The notes under the pieces were generated by a model that saw nothing but the letters and a program-made list of their open reading frames with translations, had not been told where the DNA came from and did not search any database. Of a DNA stretch of 64,000 bases, positions 34,513 to 42,319 are shown piece by piece. Source of the stretch: Kribbella aluminosa (GTDB taxonomy: Bacteria; Actinomycetota; Actinomycetes; Propionibacteriales; Kribbellaceae); NCBI RefSeq assembly GCF_017876295.1, contig NZ_JAGINT010000002.1:2294001-2358000 (forward strand), written 5' to 3'. How positions within the stretch are numbered: the stretch's first letter is position 1; every line of letters begins with the position of its first letter. A program made the translations under genes and the position numbers.

Positions 34513-35202
34513 GTGATCCGCTTCGAGAATGTTTCCAAGACGTACGAGGGCCAGTCCAAGGCCGCTCTGCTGAACGTCAACGTCGAGATCGAGAAAGGCG
34601 AGTTCGTCTTCCTGGTCGGTACCTCCGGGTCCGGCAAGTCGACGTTCCTGCGCCTTGTGCTCCGTGAGCACCGGACGTCCAAGGGCCACATCATGGTGGC
34701 CGGCAAGGACCTGAACCGGCTGGCGAGCTGGCGGATCCCGCAGATGCGCCGGCAGATCGGAACCGTGTTCCAGGACTTCCGGCTGCTGCCGAACAAGACC
34801 GTCGCGGAGAACGTCGCGTTCGCGCTGCAGGTGATCGGCAAGCCGCGGTCGCACATCCGCAAGACGGTCCCCGAGGTGCTCGAGCTGGTCGGTCTGGACG
34901 GCAAGGAGGACCGGCTCCCGGACGAGCTGTCCGGCGGTGAGCAGCAGCGCGTCGCGATCGCCCGCGCGTTCGTGAACCGGCCGATGATCCTGATCGCCGA
35001 CGAGCCGACCGGAAACCTCGACCCCGGTACGTCGGTGGGCATCATGAAGCTGCTGGACCGGATCAACCGGACCGGTACGACGGTCGTGATGGCCACCCAC
35101 GACGTGTCGATCGTCGACCAGATGCGCAAACGCGTGATCGAGCTGGAGAACGGTCATGTCGTCCGCGACGAGTCGCGCGGCGTCTACGGCTACCAGCACT
35201 GA
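34513..35202 (+). CDS. ftsE: Cell-division ATP-binding protein FtsE
   Basis: The GTG at 34513 (MIRFENVSKTYEG) gives 229 aa, the usual FtsE length. Walker A GTSGSGKST is near residue 38, the signature LSGGEQQRVAIARA near 138 and Walker B LIADEPTGNLDP near 160. FtsE forms the membrane-bound FtsEX complex that switches on peptidoglycan hydrolases at the septum. ftsX follows after 37 bp, then the M23 hydrolase it controls. In most actinobacteria prfB precedes ftsE; here a PfkB gene does. Confidence 0.96.
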   Translation: MIRFENVSKTYEGQSKAALLNVNVEIEKGEFVFLVGTSGSGKSTFLRLVLREHRTSKGHIMVAGKDLNRLASWRIPQMRRQIGTVFQDFRLLPNKTVAENVAFALQVIGKPRSHIRKTVPEVLELVGLDGKEDRLPDELSGGEQQRVAIARAFVNRPMILIADEPTGNLDPGTSVGIMKLLDRINRTGTTVVMATHDVSIVDQMRKRVIELENGHVVRDESRGVYGYQH

Positions 35203-35239
35203 CCGCCGACACAGTGACTGCTAGGGACTGACTGACGAA

Positions 35240-36151
35240 ATGCGCCTGAACTACATCCTCTCCGACCTCGGTATCGGCCTGCGGCGGAACATGTCGATGA
35301 CGATCGCGGTCGTCGTCACCATCTGGGTCTCGCTGTCGCTGTTCGGCAGCGCGTTGCTCGCCCACGAGCAGGTGAACCTGATGAAGGGGAACTGGTACGA
35401 CAAGATCCAGATCTCGGTGTTCCTGTGCACCAAGGACTCCGGCGGCCGCGGCTGCTCCGGCGCCGAGGTGACCCAGGAACAGAAGAACCGGATCCAGCAG
35501 GTCATCGCGTCGAATCCGGACACCGCGCCGGACGGCGTGTTCACCGAGACGAAGGCGCAGGCGTTCGACTCGTTCAAGAAGCTGTACAAGGACTCGCCGA
35601 TCGTCAGCACGGTCACCCAGGACCAGATGCAGGAGTCGTTCCGGATCCGGCTGAAGGACCCGCAGCGCTACCAGAACCTGACCAGCGCTGTCGCCGGCCT
35701 CCCCGGGGTGGACACGGTCCAGGATCTCAGACAGTACCTCGACCCGCTGTTCAAGGCGCTGAACTGGCTGCAGGTGGGCTCCTACTTCGGAGCGGGCCTG
35801 CTGCTGGTCGCCGCGCTGATGCAGATCGCGAACACGATCCGGCTGGCGGCGTACGCGCGCCGGCGTGAGATTGGCATCATGCGCCTCGTGGGTGCGTCCA
35901 ACTTCTACATCCAGCTGCCGTTCCTGCTGGAGGCGGTGCTGGCGGCCATCATCGGCGCCGCGTTCGCCTGCGGCACGCTGTGGATGATCGTGTACTTCAT
36001 GGTCATGCGCCAGGCCCAGGCGACGTTCCGGGTCTGGCAGTGGGTCGGCGCGTCCGAGACCTTCCGCGTCACGCTGATCATGGTGCTGGTCGGCCTGGTG
36101 CTGGCGGTCATCCCGACATTCCTGACGACGCGGAAATACCTCAAAGTCTGA
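35240..36151 (+). CDS. ftsX: Cell-division protein FtsX
   Basis: The 303-aa protein has an N-terminal membrane helix, an extracellular domain with a Cys pair (LCTKDSGGRGCSG) at about residues 60-70, and three C-terminal membrane helices (FtsX/MacB permease domain, with YARRREIGIMRLVGAS). The Cys-containing extracellular loop is the part that contacts the peptidoglycan hydrolase. It pairs with FtsE. Confidence 0.95.
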   Translation: MRLNYILSDLGIGLRRNMSMTIAVVVTIWVSLSLFGSALLAHEQVNLMKGNWYDKIQISVFLCTKDSGGRGCSGAEVTQEQKNRIQQVIASNPDTAPDGVFTETKAQAFDSFKKLYKDSPIVSTVTQDQMQESFRIRLKDPQRYQNLTSAVAGLPGVDTVQDLRQYLDPLFKALNWLQVGSYFGAGLLLVAALMQIANTIRLAAYARRREIGIMRLVGASNFYIQLPFLLEAVLAAIIGAAFACGTLWMIVYFMVMRQAQATFRVWQWVGASETFRVTLIMVLVGLVLAVIPTFLTTRKYLKV

Positions 36152-36235
36152 CCTGGGTGACCTATCGTGCAGTATCAGGAGTCACACGAGTAACTCCTGT
36201 ACCGCAAAACTTCATCCAGAGCAAGGGGTCGACCT

Positions 36236-37618
36236 GTGGTCCCGCACTTCCCCGGTGCGAACCCGCGTCAGCGGGGGAGCATCAAGCGAGACGACAGCAC
36301 CGGTACCCCAGCCGCGCCGTACCCGCGATCACGTACTCGACCGCCGGGCCGGCAGACCTTGGTTACCGCTTGCTGCCTTGTCCTGTCCCTGTCCGCCGGC
36401 GTCCTGGCCGCGGTTCCGTACGCTCCGTCCGCGGAGGCGAGACCGCCGGATCCAGCCGTCAAGAAGAAGCAACTCGACTCGAAGATCAACCAGTCCAAGG
36501 CTGATCTCGACGACGCGTCCGACCAGCTCGGCAAGTCCGTTGCCGCGTACAACCAAGCCGTCACGAAGTACCAGGCCGTGCAGGCCCGGTACGCCGTCGC
36601 GCAGGGGCAGCTCGCCGCCGCGAAGGCCGCCGATGCGGTTGCCGCGGGCAAGCTTGTCGCGGCCGAGGCGGCGGTCAGGACGGCGACGTCCGACGTGGCG
36701 GCCGGCCAGCGGCAGATCGCCGAGAAGCGTTCGGTGGCGGGTCGCGCCGTACGGTCGGCGTACCAGCAGCAGAACGGTCTGGTCGGGCTGTCGATCGCGC
36801 TCAGCGGCGCGGCGCCGGCCGACATCGCGACCGGGATGCAGGTACAGCGGAACGTGTTCGGCATCCAGAGCAACGCGATCGCGAACCTGAACACGGCGCA
36901 GGCGCAGCTGGCCAGTAAGCAGGTCAAGCTCACCGCGGCGGAGAAGGACGCCGAGACCGCCCGCGCCGAGGCGGCCGCGACGGTCAAGAAGGTCACGGAG
37001 CTGACCAAGCAGGTCGCGGCCGACCGGGCGGAGGCGGCATCGGTCGCGGCGGTCAAGCTGACCGCGTTCAAGGCTGCGGAGAAGGAGAAGAACTCCGAGC
37101 TCGCGCAGTACAACTCGCTGCTGCGGGAGCGGAACCGCGTCCAGCAGATGCTGATCGCGCAGGCGAAGGCCGAGAAGGCCGCGGCCGCGCGCCGGAACAT
37201 ACCGGATCCGGTGCCGACCGGTGGCGGGCGGCTCGCGTATCCGGTCAGCAGCTACATCACGTCGCCGTACGGCATGCGGTTCCACCCGATCCTGCACATC
37301 TGGAAGCTGCACGACGGCACCGACTTCAGCGCTCCCTGCGGTACGCCGGTCCGCGCCGCGGCGGACGGGGTGGTGACGGACAAGTACTTCAACGGCGGAT
37401 ACGGGAACCGGCTGTTCATCTCACACGGGGTGATCGCTGGTCACTCGATCACGACGGTCTACAACCACCTGTCGAAGTACAAGGCGCAGGTCGGCGAACG
37501 GGTGCAGCGCGGCGAGATCATCGCGTGGTCCGGTACGACCGGGTACTCCACCGGGTGCCACCTGCACTTCATGGTCTACAAGGACGGCACCGTGGTTAAT
37601 CCGATGGGGTGGCTCTGA
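36236..37618 (+). CDS. M23-family peptidoglycan hydrolase with coiled coil (RipC/EnvC-like)
   Basis: The GTG start gives 460 aa. After a basic leader comes a hydrophobic segment (TLVTACCLVLSLSAGVLAAV) acting as signal or anchor, then a long Ala/Lys/Glu-rich coiled coil (about residues 75-300), and a C-terminal LytM/M23 domain with metal motifs HDGTDFSAP and HLHF. The layout matches mycobacterial RipC and E. coli EnvC, which are held inactive until FtsEX pulls on the coiled coil. Its place right after ftsX supports a septal hydrolase or hydrolase activator role. Confidence 0.93.
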   Translation: MVPHFPGANPRQRGSIKRDDSTGTPAAPYPRSRTRPPGRQTLVTACCLVLSLSAGVLAAVPYAPSAEARPPDPAVKKKQLDSKINQSKADLDDASDQLGKSVAAYNQAVTKYQAVQARYAVAQGQLAAAKAADAVAAGKLVAAEAAVRTATSDVAAGQRQIAEKRSVAGRAVRSAYQQQNGLVGLSIALSGAAPADIATGMQVQRNVFGIQSNAIANLNTAQAQLASKQVKLTAAEKDAETARAEAAATVKKVTELTKQVAADRAEAASVAAVKLTAFKAAEKEKNSELAQYNSLLRERNRVQQMLIAQAKAEKAAAARRNIPDPVPTGGGRLAYPVSSYITSPYGMRFHPILHIWKLHDGTDFSAPCGTPVRAAADGVVTDKYFNGGYGNRLFISHGVIAGHSITTVYNHLSKYKAQVGERVQRGEIIAWSGTTGYSTGCHLHFMVYKDGTVVNPMGWL

Positions 37619-37639
37619 GGTATCTGGGATACTGGCCGG

Positions 37640-38113
37640 ATGGTGAAACAGTCCGGCCGGGAGAAGCCGATCGCGCAGAATCGCAAGGCGCGACACGACT
37701 ACCACATCGATGACGTGGTGGAGGCCGGGCTGGTGCTGACCGGGACCGAGGTCAAGTCCCTCCGGCAGGGCCGGGCCTCCCTGGTCGACGCGTTCGCCGC
37801 CGTCCGCGGGAACGAGCTGTGGCTGCAAGGGATGCACATCCCGGAGTACAAACACGGCACCTGGACCAACCACGAACCCCGCCGTACGCGGAAGTTGCTG
37901 CTGCACAAGGACGAGGTCGAGAAGCTGATCCGGGCCGTCGAGCAGCAGGGCGTCTCGCTGATCCCGCTGTCCCTGTACTTCAAGGACGGCTACGCCAAGG
38001 TCGAGCTGGCCACCGGCCGCGGCAAGAAGGACTACGACAAACGCCACGCCCTCGCCGAACGCCAAGCCACCCGCGAAGCCCAACGAGCCCTCTCCGACCG
38101 CCGCCGCGGCTGA
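37640..38113 (+). CDS. smpB: SsrA-binding protein SmpB
   Basis: The 157-aa protein (MVKQSGREKPIAQNRKARHDYHIDD) has the OB-fold RNA-binding core with GTEVKSLRQGRASLVDAFAAV and ends in the basic tail KKDYDKRHALAERQATREAQRA needed in the decoding site. It delivers tmRNA to stalled ribosomes. It ends the ftsEX block, and the ssrA gene lies 1.5 kb downstream. Confidence 0.97.
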   Translation: MVKQSGREKPIAQNRKARHDYHIDDVVEAGLVLTGTEVKSLRQGRASLVDAFAAVRGNELWLQGMHIPEYKHGTWTNHEPRRTRKLLLHKDEVEKLIRAVEQQGVSLIPLSLYFKDGYAKVELATGRGKKDYDKRHALAERQATREAQRALSDRRRG

Positions 38114-38275
38114 CCCTGTGGAAAAGTCCACCGGCTGATCGCCGAATCCGGATACGCTCAAGCAGGAAGAACAGGGGCGGGGCGGCGACGCCCGGAGCCG
38201 GGGTGGGGTTCGGTCAGGGGTCGTTCCGGGCTGAACCCGATGGGGTGGAGGAGCTCGGGCGCGCACAGTGGGAGC

Positions 38276-38836
38276 ATGTCCACTTCAGAGTTGCTGGTGA
38301 CGTCGGCGCAGCGGGATCGGGCCGTCGAGATCCTGAAAGAGATGTACGCCGACGGCCGCCTGGACCACATGGAGTTCGACCTCCGGCTGGACAAGGCCCT
38401 CAAGGCGCGGACCCGGGCCGAGCTGAACAGCACGTTCGACGGGCTCGTCGCCCGGCCGGTGCCGACGTTCGCCCCGGCCGCCTTCACCCGGCCCGCGCCG
38501 CCGCAGACCTACCAGGGCGACGGCCGCGGGATGGGCACGATCGCGCACTGGCTCGGGTACCCGACGTTCTTCGTCGGCCCGGCGCTGGTCGTCGCGACGG
38601 CCGGCCAGAAGAACCCCGCCGTACGCCGGCACGCCGTCGAGGCGCTGAACTTCCAGCTGACCGCGGTCGGGGCGTTCGCGCTGCTCGGGATCATGACCGG
38701 GTTCACCCACGGGTTCCTCGGGTTCCTGTTCCCGATCGTCGGGATCCTGTGGTTCCTGCTGACCGGCATCGGCGGTCTCGCCACCGCGGCCGGCGGTAAG
38801 TTCCGGTACCCGTTCACGCTGCGCCTGATCAAGTAG
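38276..38836 (+). CDS. DUF1707/DUF4870 membrane protein
   Basis: The ATG at 38276 (MSTSELLVTSAQRDRAVEIL) with GGGAG upstream gives 186 aa. The first 55 residues are a DUF1707-type domain (DGRLDHMEFDLRLDKALKARTRAEL), and the rest has three to four membrane segments of the DUF4870 type (HAVEALNFQLTAVGAFALLGI). Such proteins are common in actinobacteria near cell-envelope genes and have no defined role. Confidence 0.85.
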   Translation: MSTSELLVTSAQRDRAVEILKEMYADGRLDHMEFDLRLDKALKARTRAELNSTFDGLVARPVPTFAPAAFTRPAPPQTYQGDGRGMGTIAHWLGYPTFFVGPALVVATAGQKNPAVRRHAVEALNFQLTAVGAFALLGIMTGFTHGFLGFLFPIVGILWFLLTGIGGLATAAGGKFRYPFTLRLIK

Positions 38837-38852
38837 GCCCTACCCTGCTGGA

Positions 38853-39521
38853 ATGGGCGTTCCGGTCGGGGTGCGGTGGGAGGTCGGCGCGTTCCTCGGC
38901 CTGACCGCGGCGACCGGGCTGATCGACGCGGTGAGCTACCTGAAGCTCGGACACACCTTCGTCGCGAACATGACCGGAAACGTGGTGTTCCTCGGGTTCG
39001 CGGTGGCGCCCGGGTCGGGGTTCCGCCTCGGCCCGCCGGTGGTCGCCGTACTGGGGTTCGTACTCGGCTCACTGCTCGGCGGCCGGGCGGCGCGGGTCCT
39101 GGAGGCACGCCCGCGGCGCTGGCTCGGGATCGCCTTCGGGGCACAGGCCGCGGCGCTCCTGCTGTGCGGGCTGCTCGTCGGAGTCGGCGTACTGCGGGAT
39201 TCCGGCGGTACGTCGTACCTGCTGATCCTCGCGCTGGCCGGGTGCTTCGGGCTGCAGAACGCGACCGTACGGCACGTCGCCCCGAAGGACATGACGACGA
39301 CCGTACTCACCCTGACCCTGACCGGCCTCGCCGCCGACAGCGTGCTCGGAAACGGCCGCGCCGCCCCGCCGTACCGCCGCCTCGGCTCGATCCTCGCCAT
39401 GCTCGCCGGCGCCGCCACCGGCGCCCTGCTACTCCAGGTCACCACCGCCTGGGTGATCGCCCTCGCCGGAGCCGTGGTCGCCACCGCGGCGGCGATCTTC
39501 CTCCTGGCGCCCGCGGACTGA
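38853..39521 (+). CDS. YoaK/DUF1275-family membrane protein
   Basis: The 222-aa protein has about six hydrophobic segments and the family signature TAATGLIDAVSYLKLGHTFVANMTGNVVFLG near the start (read in parts). Members of DUF1275 are inner-membrane proteins of unknown function. It is 16 bp after the DUF1707 gene and directly before ssrA. Confidence 0.88.
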   Translation: MGVPVGVRWEVGAFLGLTAATGLIDAVSYLKLGHTFVANMTGNVVFLGFAVAPGSGFRLGPPVVAVLGFVLGSLLGGRAARVLEARPRRWLGIAFGAQAAALLLCGLLVGVGVLRDSGGTSYLLILALAGCFGLQNATVRHVAPKDMTTTVLTLTLTGLAADSVLGNGRAAPPYRRLGSILAMLAGAATGALLLQVTTAWVIALAGAVVATAAAIFLLAPAD

Positions 39522-39605
39522 GGGAATGTCAGGTGCGGGCGGCTGGTTGGACTTGGTAGTGTGGAGCTTCCACCGCGGTACGGGTGGGAGTTTGACAACT
39601 CAACA

Positions 39606-39983
39606 GGGGGTGAACGGTTTCGACTTTGGACGTATGTTCCAAGGGAAGCGGGCCGAGGATCCAGGGTTATCTCGTAAACGATCTCTGGAAACCAATAACT
39701 GCCAAAACTCAGCGCAGTAGCTTCGCTCTCGCCGCCTGACGGCCTGAGCACTTAAAGAAGCGGTCAGCCCGGGGATGCTCTCGCCCCGGTTCCTGGCCTC
39801 AGCTAGAGAGCTTGCTTTGTTAGTCCGGTCACGGGGCTAACACGGGACATTTACAGTGACTGAGCCTGTCAGCGAGATGTCTGTACAAACGCTGGGGCTG
39901 AGAAAAGCGACATTCAGACTGCGCCCGGAGAAGCCTTGAAGCAACGCCGAAGGACGCGGGTTCGATTCCCGCCACCTCCACCC
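39606..39983 (+). ncRNA. ssrA: Transfer-messenger RNA (tmRNA)
   Basis: The 5' GGGGGTG and 3' CACCTCC segments pair as an acceptor stem of 7 bp (with one G-U), next to GAACGGTTTCGAC and the T-arm GGGTTCGATTCCC. The mature 3' end is near 39980-39983, with CC encoded and the final A probably added. The tag reading frame starts at GCC 39701 and ends at TGA 39737-39739. It reads AKTQRSSFALAA, ending in the proteolysis signal ALAA. With SmpB, it rescues stalled ribosomes. Confidence 0.95.
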
Positions 39984-39987
39984 CTGA

Positions 39988-40024
39988 AGAACGCGCAGGT
40001 CAGCCCCGCTGACCTGCGCGTTCT
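39988..40024 (+). terminator. tmRNA terminator hairpin
   Basis: A perfect 17-bp stem (39988-40004 and 40008-40024) with a CCC loop starts only a few bases after the tmRNA 3' end. It should terminate ssrA transcription and also define where the inserted material begins. Confidence 0.88.
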
Positions 40025-40160
40025 GCTGTCTGCGACCACACAGCGACCGCTTGATGCCGTCTCGCGGTCGAGGATTGTGGCTGCCGCCGCGAACGCCACA
40101 CCGCGACCAAGGTAGACGTCCATCGGCATCGATGGCTTCGCGTGATCGCCAGGTCTACGG
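40025..40160 (-). pseudogene. Relic of a tyrosine integrase C-terminus
   Basis: The minus strand encodes DHAKPSMPMDVYLGRG followed by AFAAAATILDRE, matching the last part of phage-type integrases (pattern GHxxxxMTxDxYxxR with the catalytic Tyr in DVYLGR). The Arg-His-Arg body is absent because the frame upstream decays within about 25 codons. ssrA 3' ends are a classic attachment site for such integrases, so this fits a decayed integrated element. No complete attachment repeat was found. Confidence 0.6.
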
Positions 40161-40254
40161 TTGGCATCCCGACCAAGCGGCGGGTGCACGCGGTCTACCT
40201 CCGGACTTGACACTGTCCCGCGAGCCGAGGCGCCGGGATTGTGAGCGTGTCGGT

Positions 40255-40554
40255 CTACTGCTGCGCCAAACGGCGCGCCTCCAGGGCGTTGAACACGTAG
40301 ATTTGCCCGTACTCGTTGACCGCGATCCCGACCAGTTGAGGCTTCGCCTCGGTCAACGCCACCAGCGCCCACACCAGCAGCCGCAGCCCGAACGTCAGCA
40401 GCGACAGCACCCCGTGCAGCAGGTGGTTGGTCGCGGCCGGCATCCGCCACACGTGCGCCTGATATACCCCTACCCAGGTGACGCGGTTTCCTTGCGATGC
40501 TTCCAGCATCAGCGCGTTGTGCAGGATCTGCCGACGCTCCACGTCTGTGATCAT
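40255..40554 (-). CDS. Hypothetical membrane protein, 99 aa
   Basis: The product from ATG 40554 (GGGGGAG upstream) begins MITDVERRQILHNALMLEASQGNRV and has one or two hydrophobic segments near residues 47-68 (LSLLTFGLRLLVWALVAL). The frame looks intact and lies between an integrase relic and a stretch without genes, so it is probably a leftover of an integrated element. Family not recognised. Confidence 0.6.
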   Translation of the reverse strand: MITDVERRQILHNALMLEASQGNRVTWVGVYQAHVWRMPAATNHLLHGVLSLLTFGLRLLVWALVALTEAKPQLVGIAVNEYGQIYVFNALEARRLAQQ

Positions 40555-41017
40555 CTCTCGCTCCCCCTTATGGTTAATCGCGGTTCGGGGGACTGTGTTA
40601 CGGGGGGCAGTCCGTATCCATCGCCAGCCAGACGAAGCCGAGCGCGAGGGTACGTCGGCACCGGGTGGCCGCCATGGACCACGGCGACGGCTGGGGTAGG
40701 TACTCCAGTTCGTGCTTCGTCGTGATGTCCCGCAGTCCGAGCAACCGGGTGGTGCTCGAAGTCGATGGGGTGCGCAGTCCGAGCGGTCGGCCGCGAACGC
40801 GACGCCGCCGAATTAGCTCAGATCGGTGGAGGGCTCGCCGTACAGGCAGGCGAGGTGTGCCGAACCGACCGCAACTTCAGGGGTTCACCTTGCAGGTTGC
40901 CCGTTCACCCGCCGCATGCCATTGGTGAAGGGGCAATGTGATGGGTGAACCTCTCAAACGGCGTCCGCCGCGAGGAGAGTCGAGCCGCTCTGGTTCAGCG
41001 GCGACACCTCGCAGCCT
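40555..41017. other. Gene-poor stretch beside the ssrA-linked relics
   Basis: No frame on either strand gives a recognisable protein. A segment at 40811-40829 looks like a tRNA D-arm, but no acceptor, anticodon or T arm follows. The motif GCAGTCCGAGC occurs twice (40732-40742 and 40773-40783). The stretch is probably decayed mobile-element DNA. Confidence 0.5.
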
Positions 41018-41235
41018 GGACGGCGTCAGCGACAGGTTGGTGGCGGTGATGACCTCGAGATGTTGGGGCAGTTGTGGGATCAGCTGGAGCGCGAGCTTCA
41101 GGGGGCGATGTTGTGGTCCGGGCTGGGGCCTGGCGACAGGACGAGTTGCTCGGAGCGGATGGTGTCGGCCTCGCCGAGCGCGGCGTACTCGGTCACGGTG
41201 AGGAGATGGGTGGACGGCAGCGGCATGGCTGTCAT
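41018..41235 (-). pseudogene. Relic of a Uma2-family endonuclease
   Basis: From ATG 41235 (preceded by GGAG) the minus strand reads MTAMPLPSTHLLTVTEYAALGE and then LSPGPSPDHNIAP before a TGA at 41098-41100. The sequence continues in another frame with KLALQLIPQLPQHLEVI. Together this matches the start of Uma2 (DUF820, PD-(D/E)XK-like) proteins, whose pattern is LTVxEYxxL, then SPSPxPDHN, then a leucine-rich helix and LEV. A frameshift and loss of the C-terminal catalytic half show that it is dead. Confidence 0.65.
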
Positions 41236-41439
41236 TGTCTCCACCTCGTCCAACGACCAGCGTTCCGTGTGCCGGCCGGTGAAGGGTGGGCGGCATCTGG
41301 AGTTGGGGACGTTGATCGTTACACCTGGGTCGTCGGCGCTGGAGGCGGCGGTTGCCGGACCTGCAGGTACTTACCTTCTCCGTTGACGTCTGTTCAGCCC
41401 GGACCCGTTCGTCGGTGGGTTAGACGAAAGGATTTGGAC

Positions 41440-42261
41440 ATGCTGCGTGAAGTCAACGGTGTCGAGTTGTGGGTGGACACGTTCGGGGAGCCGGCGGATC
41501 CGCCGGTGCTGCTGATCGGCCTGAGCTGGCCCGACGACCTGTGTACCCAGCTGGCCGGGCGGTACGTGACGCGCTACGACCTGCGCGACACCGGCCGTTC
41601 GACGTACGCCGACCCCGATGGGCCGAAGTACGACCTCCGGGACCTGGTCAGCGACGCGGCCGAGCTGATCGACGGGCGTGCCCACGTGGTCGGCCTGGGC
41701 GTCGGCGGGTTCATCGCGCAACTGCTCGCCCTCGACCACCCCGATCGGGTCGCCTCGCTGACGCTGGTCTCGACCCGATCGGTCGCGCCCGGGCCGGTCG
41801 ACCCCGACCTCGAGGACCACGAACTGGCGGTGATGCAGCAGATGTTCGGTCGGCCGCAGCCCGACTGGGCCGATCGGGACAGCGTGGTCGACTACATGAC
41901 AGGCTCCGCACGGTTGCTGGCCGGGTCGCAAGGGTTCGACGAGCAGGACACAAGGACGGCGGCGGGCCGTGTGTTCGACCGATCCCGCAAGTCGGCAGCG
42001 GCACAACGCGCGAGCCACCTCGGCACCACGTTCGCAGCCGTCAACTGCCAACCCCGCTGGCGCGAACGGCTCCCCGGCATCACGGCAAAAACCCTGGTGA
42101 TCCACGGCGACGAGGACCCCTTCTTCCCGCACCAGAACGGCGCAGCCCTGGCCGCCGAGATCCCGCACGCCACCCTCCTCACCCTCCCCGGCATCGGCCA
42201 AGGTCTCCCGCGCGCCAGCTGGCCGATCGTCGTACCCGCCCTCCTCAGCCACACGGCGTAG
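41440..42261 (+). CDS. Alpha/beta-hydrolase fold protein without catalytic Ser and His
   Basis: The ATG at 41440 gives 273 aa. The fold is plain: YDLRDTGRSTY near 46-56 and the nucleophile-elbow region HVVGLGVGGFIAQ at 82-94. The elbow reads G-L-G-V-G, so the nucleophilic Ser is Gly87. The catalytic His position near the end (GIGQGLPRASWP) is Gln254. The acid HGDEDPFFP (Asp226) remains. Two of three catalytic residues are lost although the frame and the rest of the fold are kept. It lies next to the ssrA-linked relics and may be a non-enzymatic binding protein or a slowly decaying gene. Confidence 0.8.
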   Translation: MLREVNGVELWVDTFGEPADPPVLLIGLSWPDDLCTQLAGRYVTRYDLRDTGRSTYADPDGPKYDLRDLVSDAAELIDGRAHVVGLGVGGFIAQLLALDHPDRVASLTLVSTRSVAPGPVDPDLEDHELAVMQQMFGRPQPDWADRDSVVDYMTGSARLLAGSQGFDEQDTRTAAGRVFDRSRKSAAAQRASHLGTTFAAVNCQPRWRERLPGITAKTLVIHGDEDPFFPHQNGAALAAEIPHATLLTLPGIGQGLPRASWPIVVPALLSHTA

Positions 42262-42319
42262 CCGTTCTCATACAGGTGGGGGATGTTGCGGTACGCCGGG
42301 GTCGCGGAGCCTGGAGGGT

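Noticed and set aside
36176..36199. 7-bp hairpin with 10-nt loop after ftsX
   Set aside because: It is weak and lies within the ftsX-peptidase gap; termination there would split a conserved operon.
39914..40450. A full integrase-like gene on the minus strand
   Set aside because: Only about 40 codons resemble an integrase; the rest is antisense of tmRNA or unrelated, so only a relic is called.
40811..40829. A tRNA D-arm-like sequence, AATTAGCTCAGATCGGTGG
   Set aside because: No matching acceptor stem, anticodon arm or T-arm follows within 70 bp.
40877..41296. A continuous 139-codon minus-strand frame as a real gene
   Set aside because: Its only recognisable part is a Uma2 helix out of frame with the true Uma2 N-terminus, so it is a relic.
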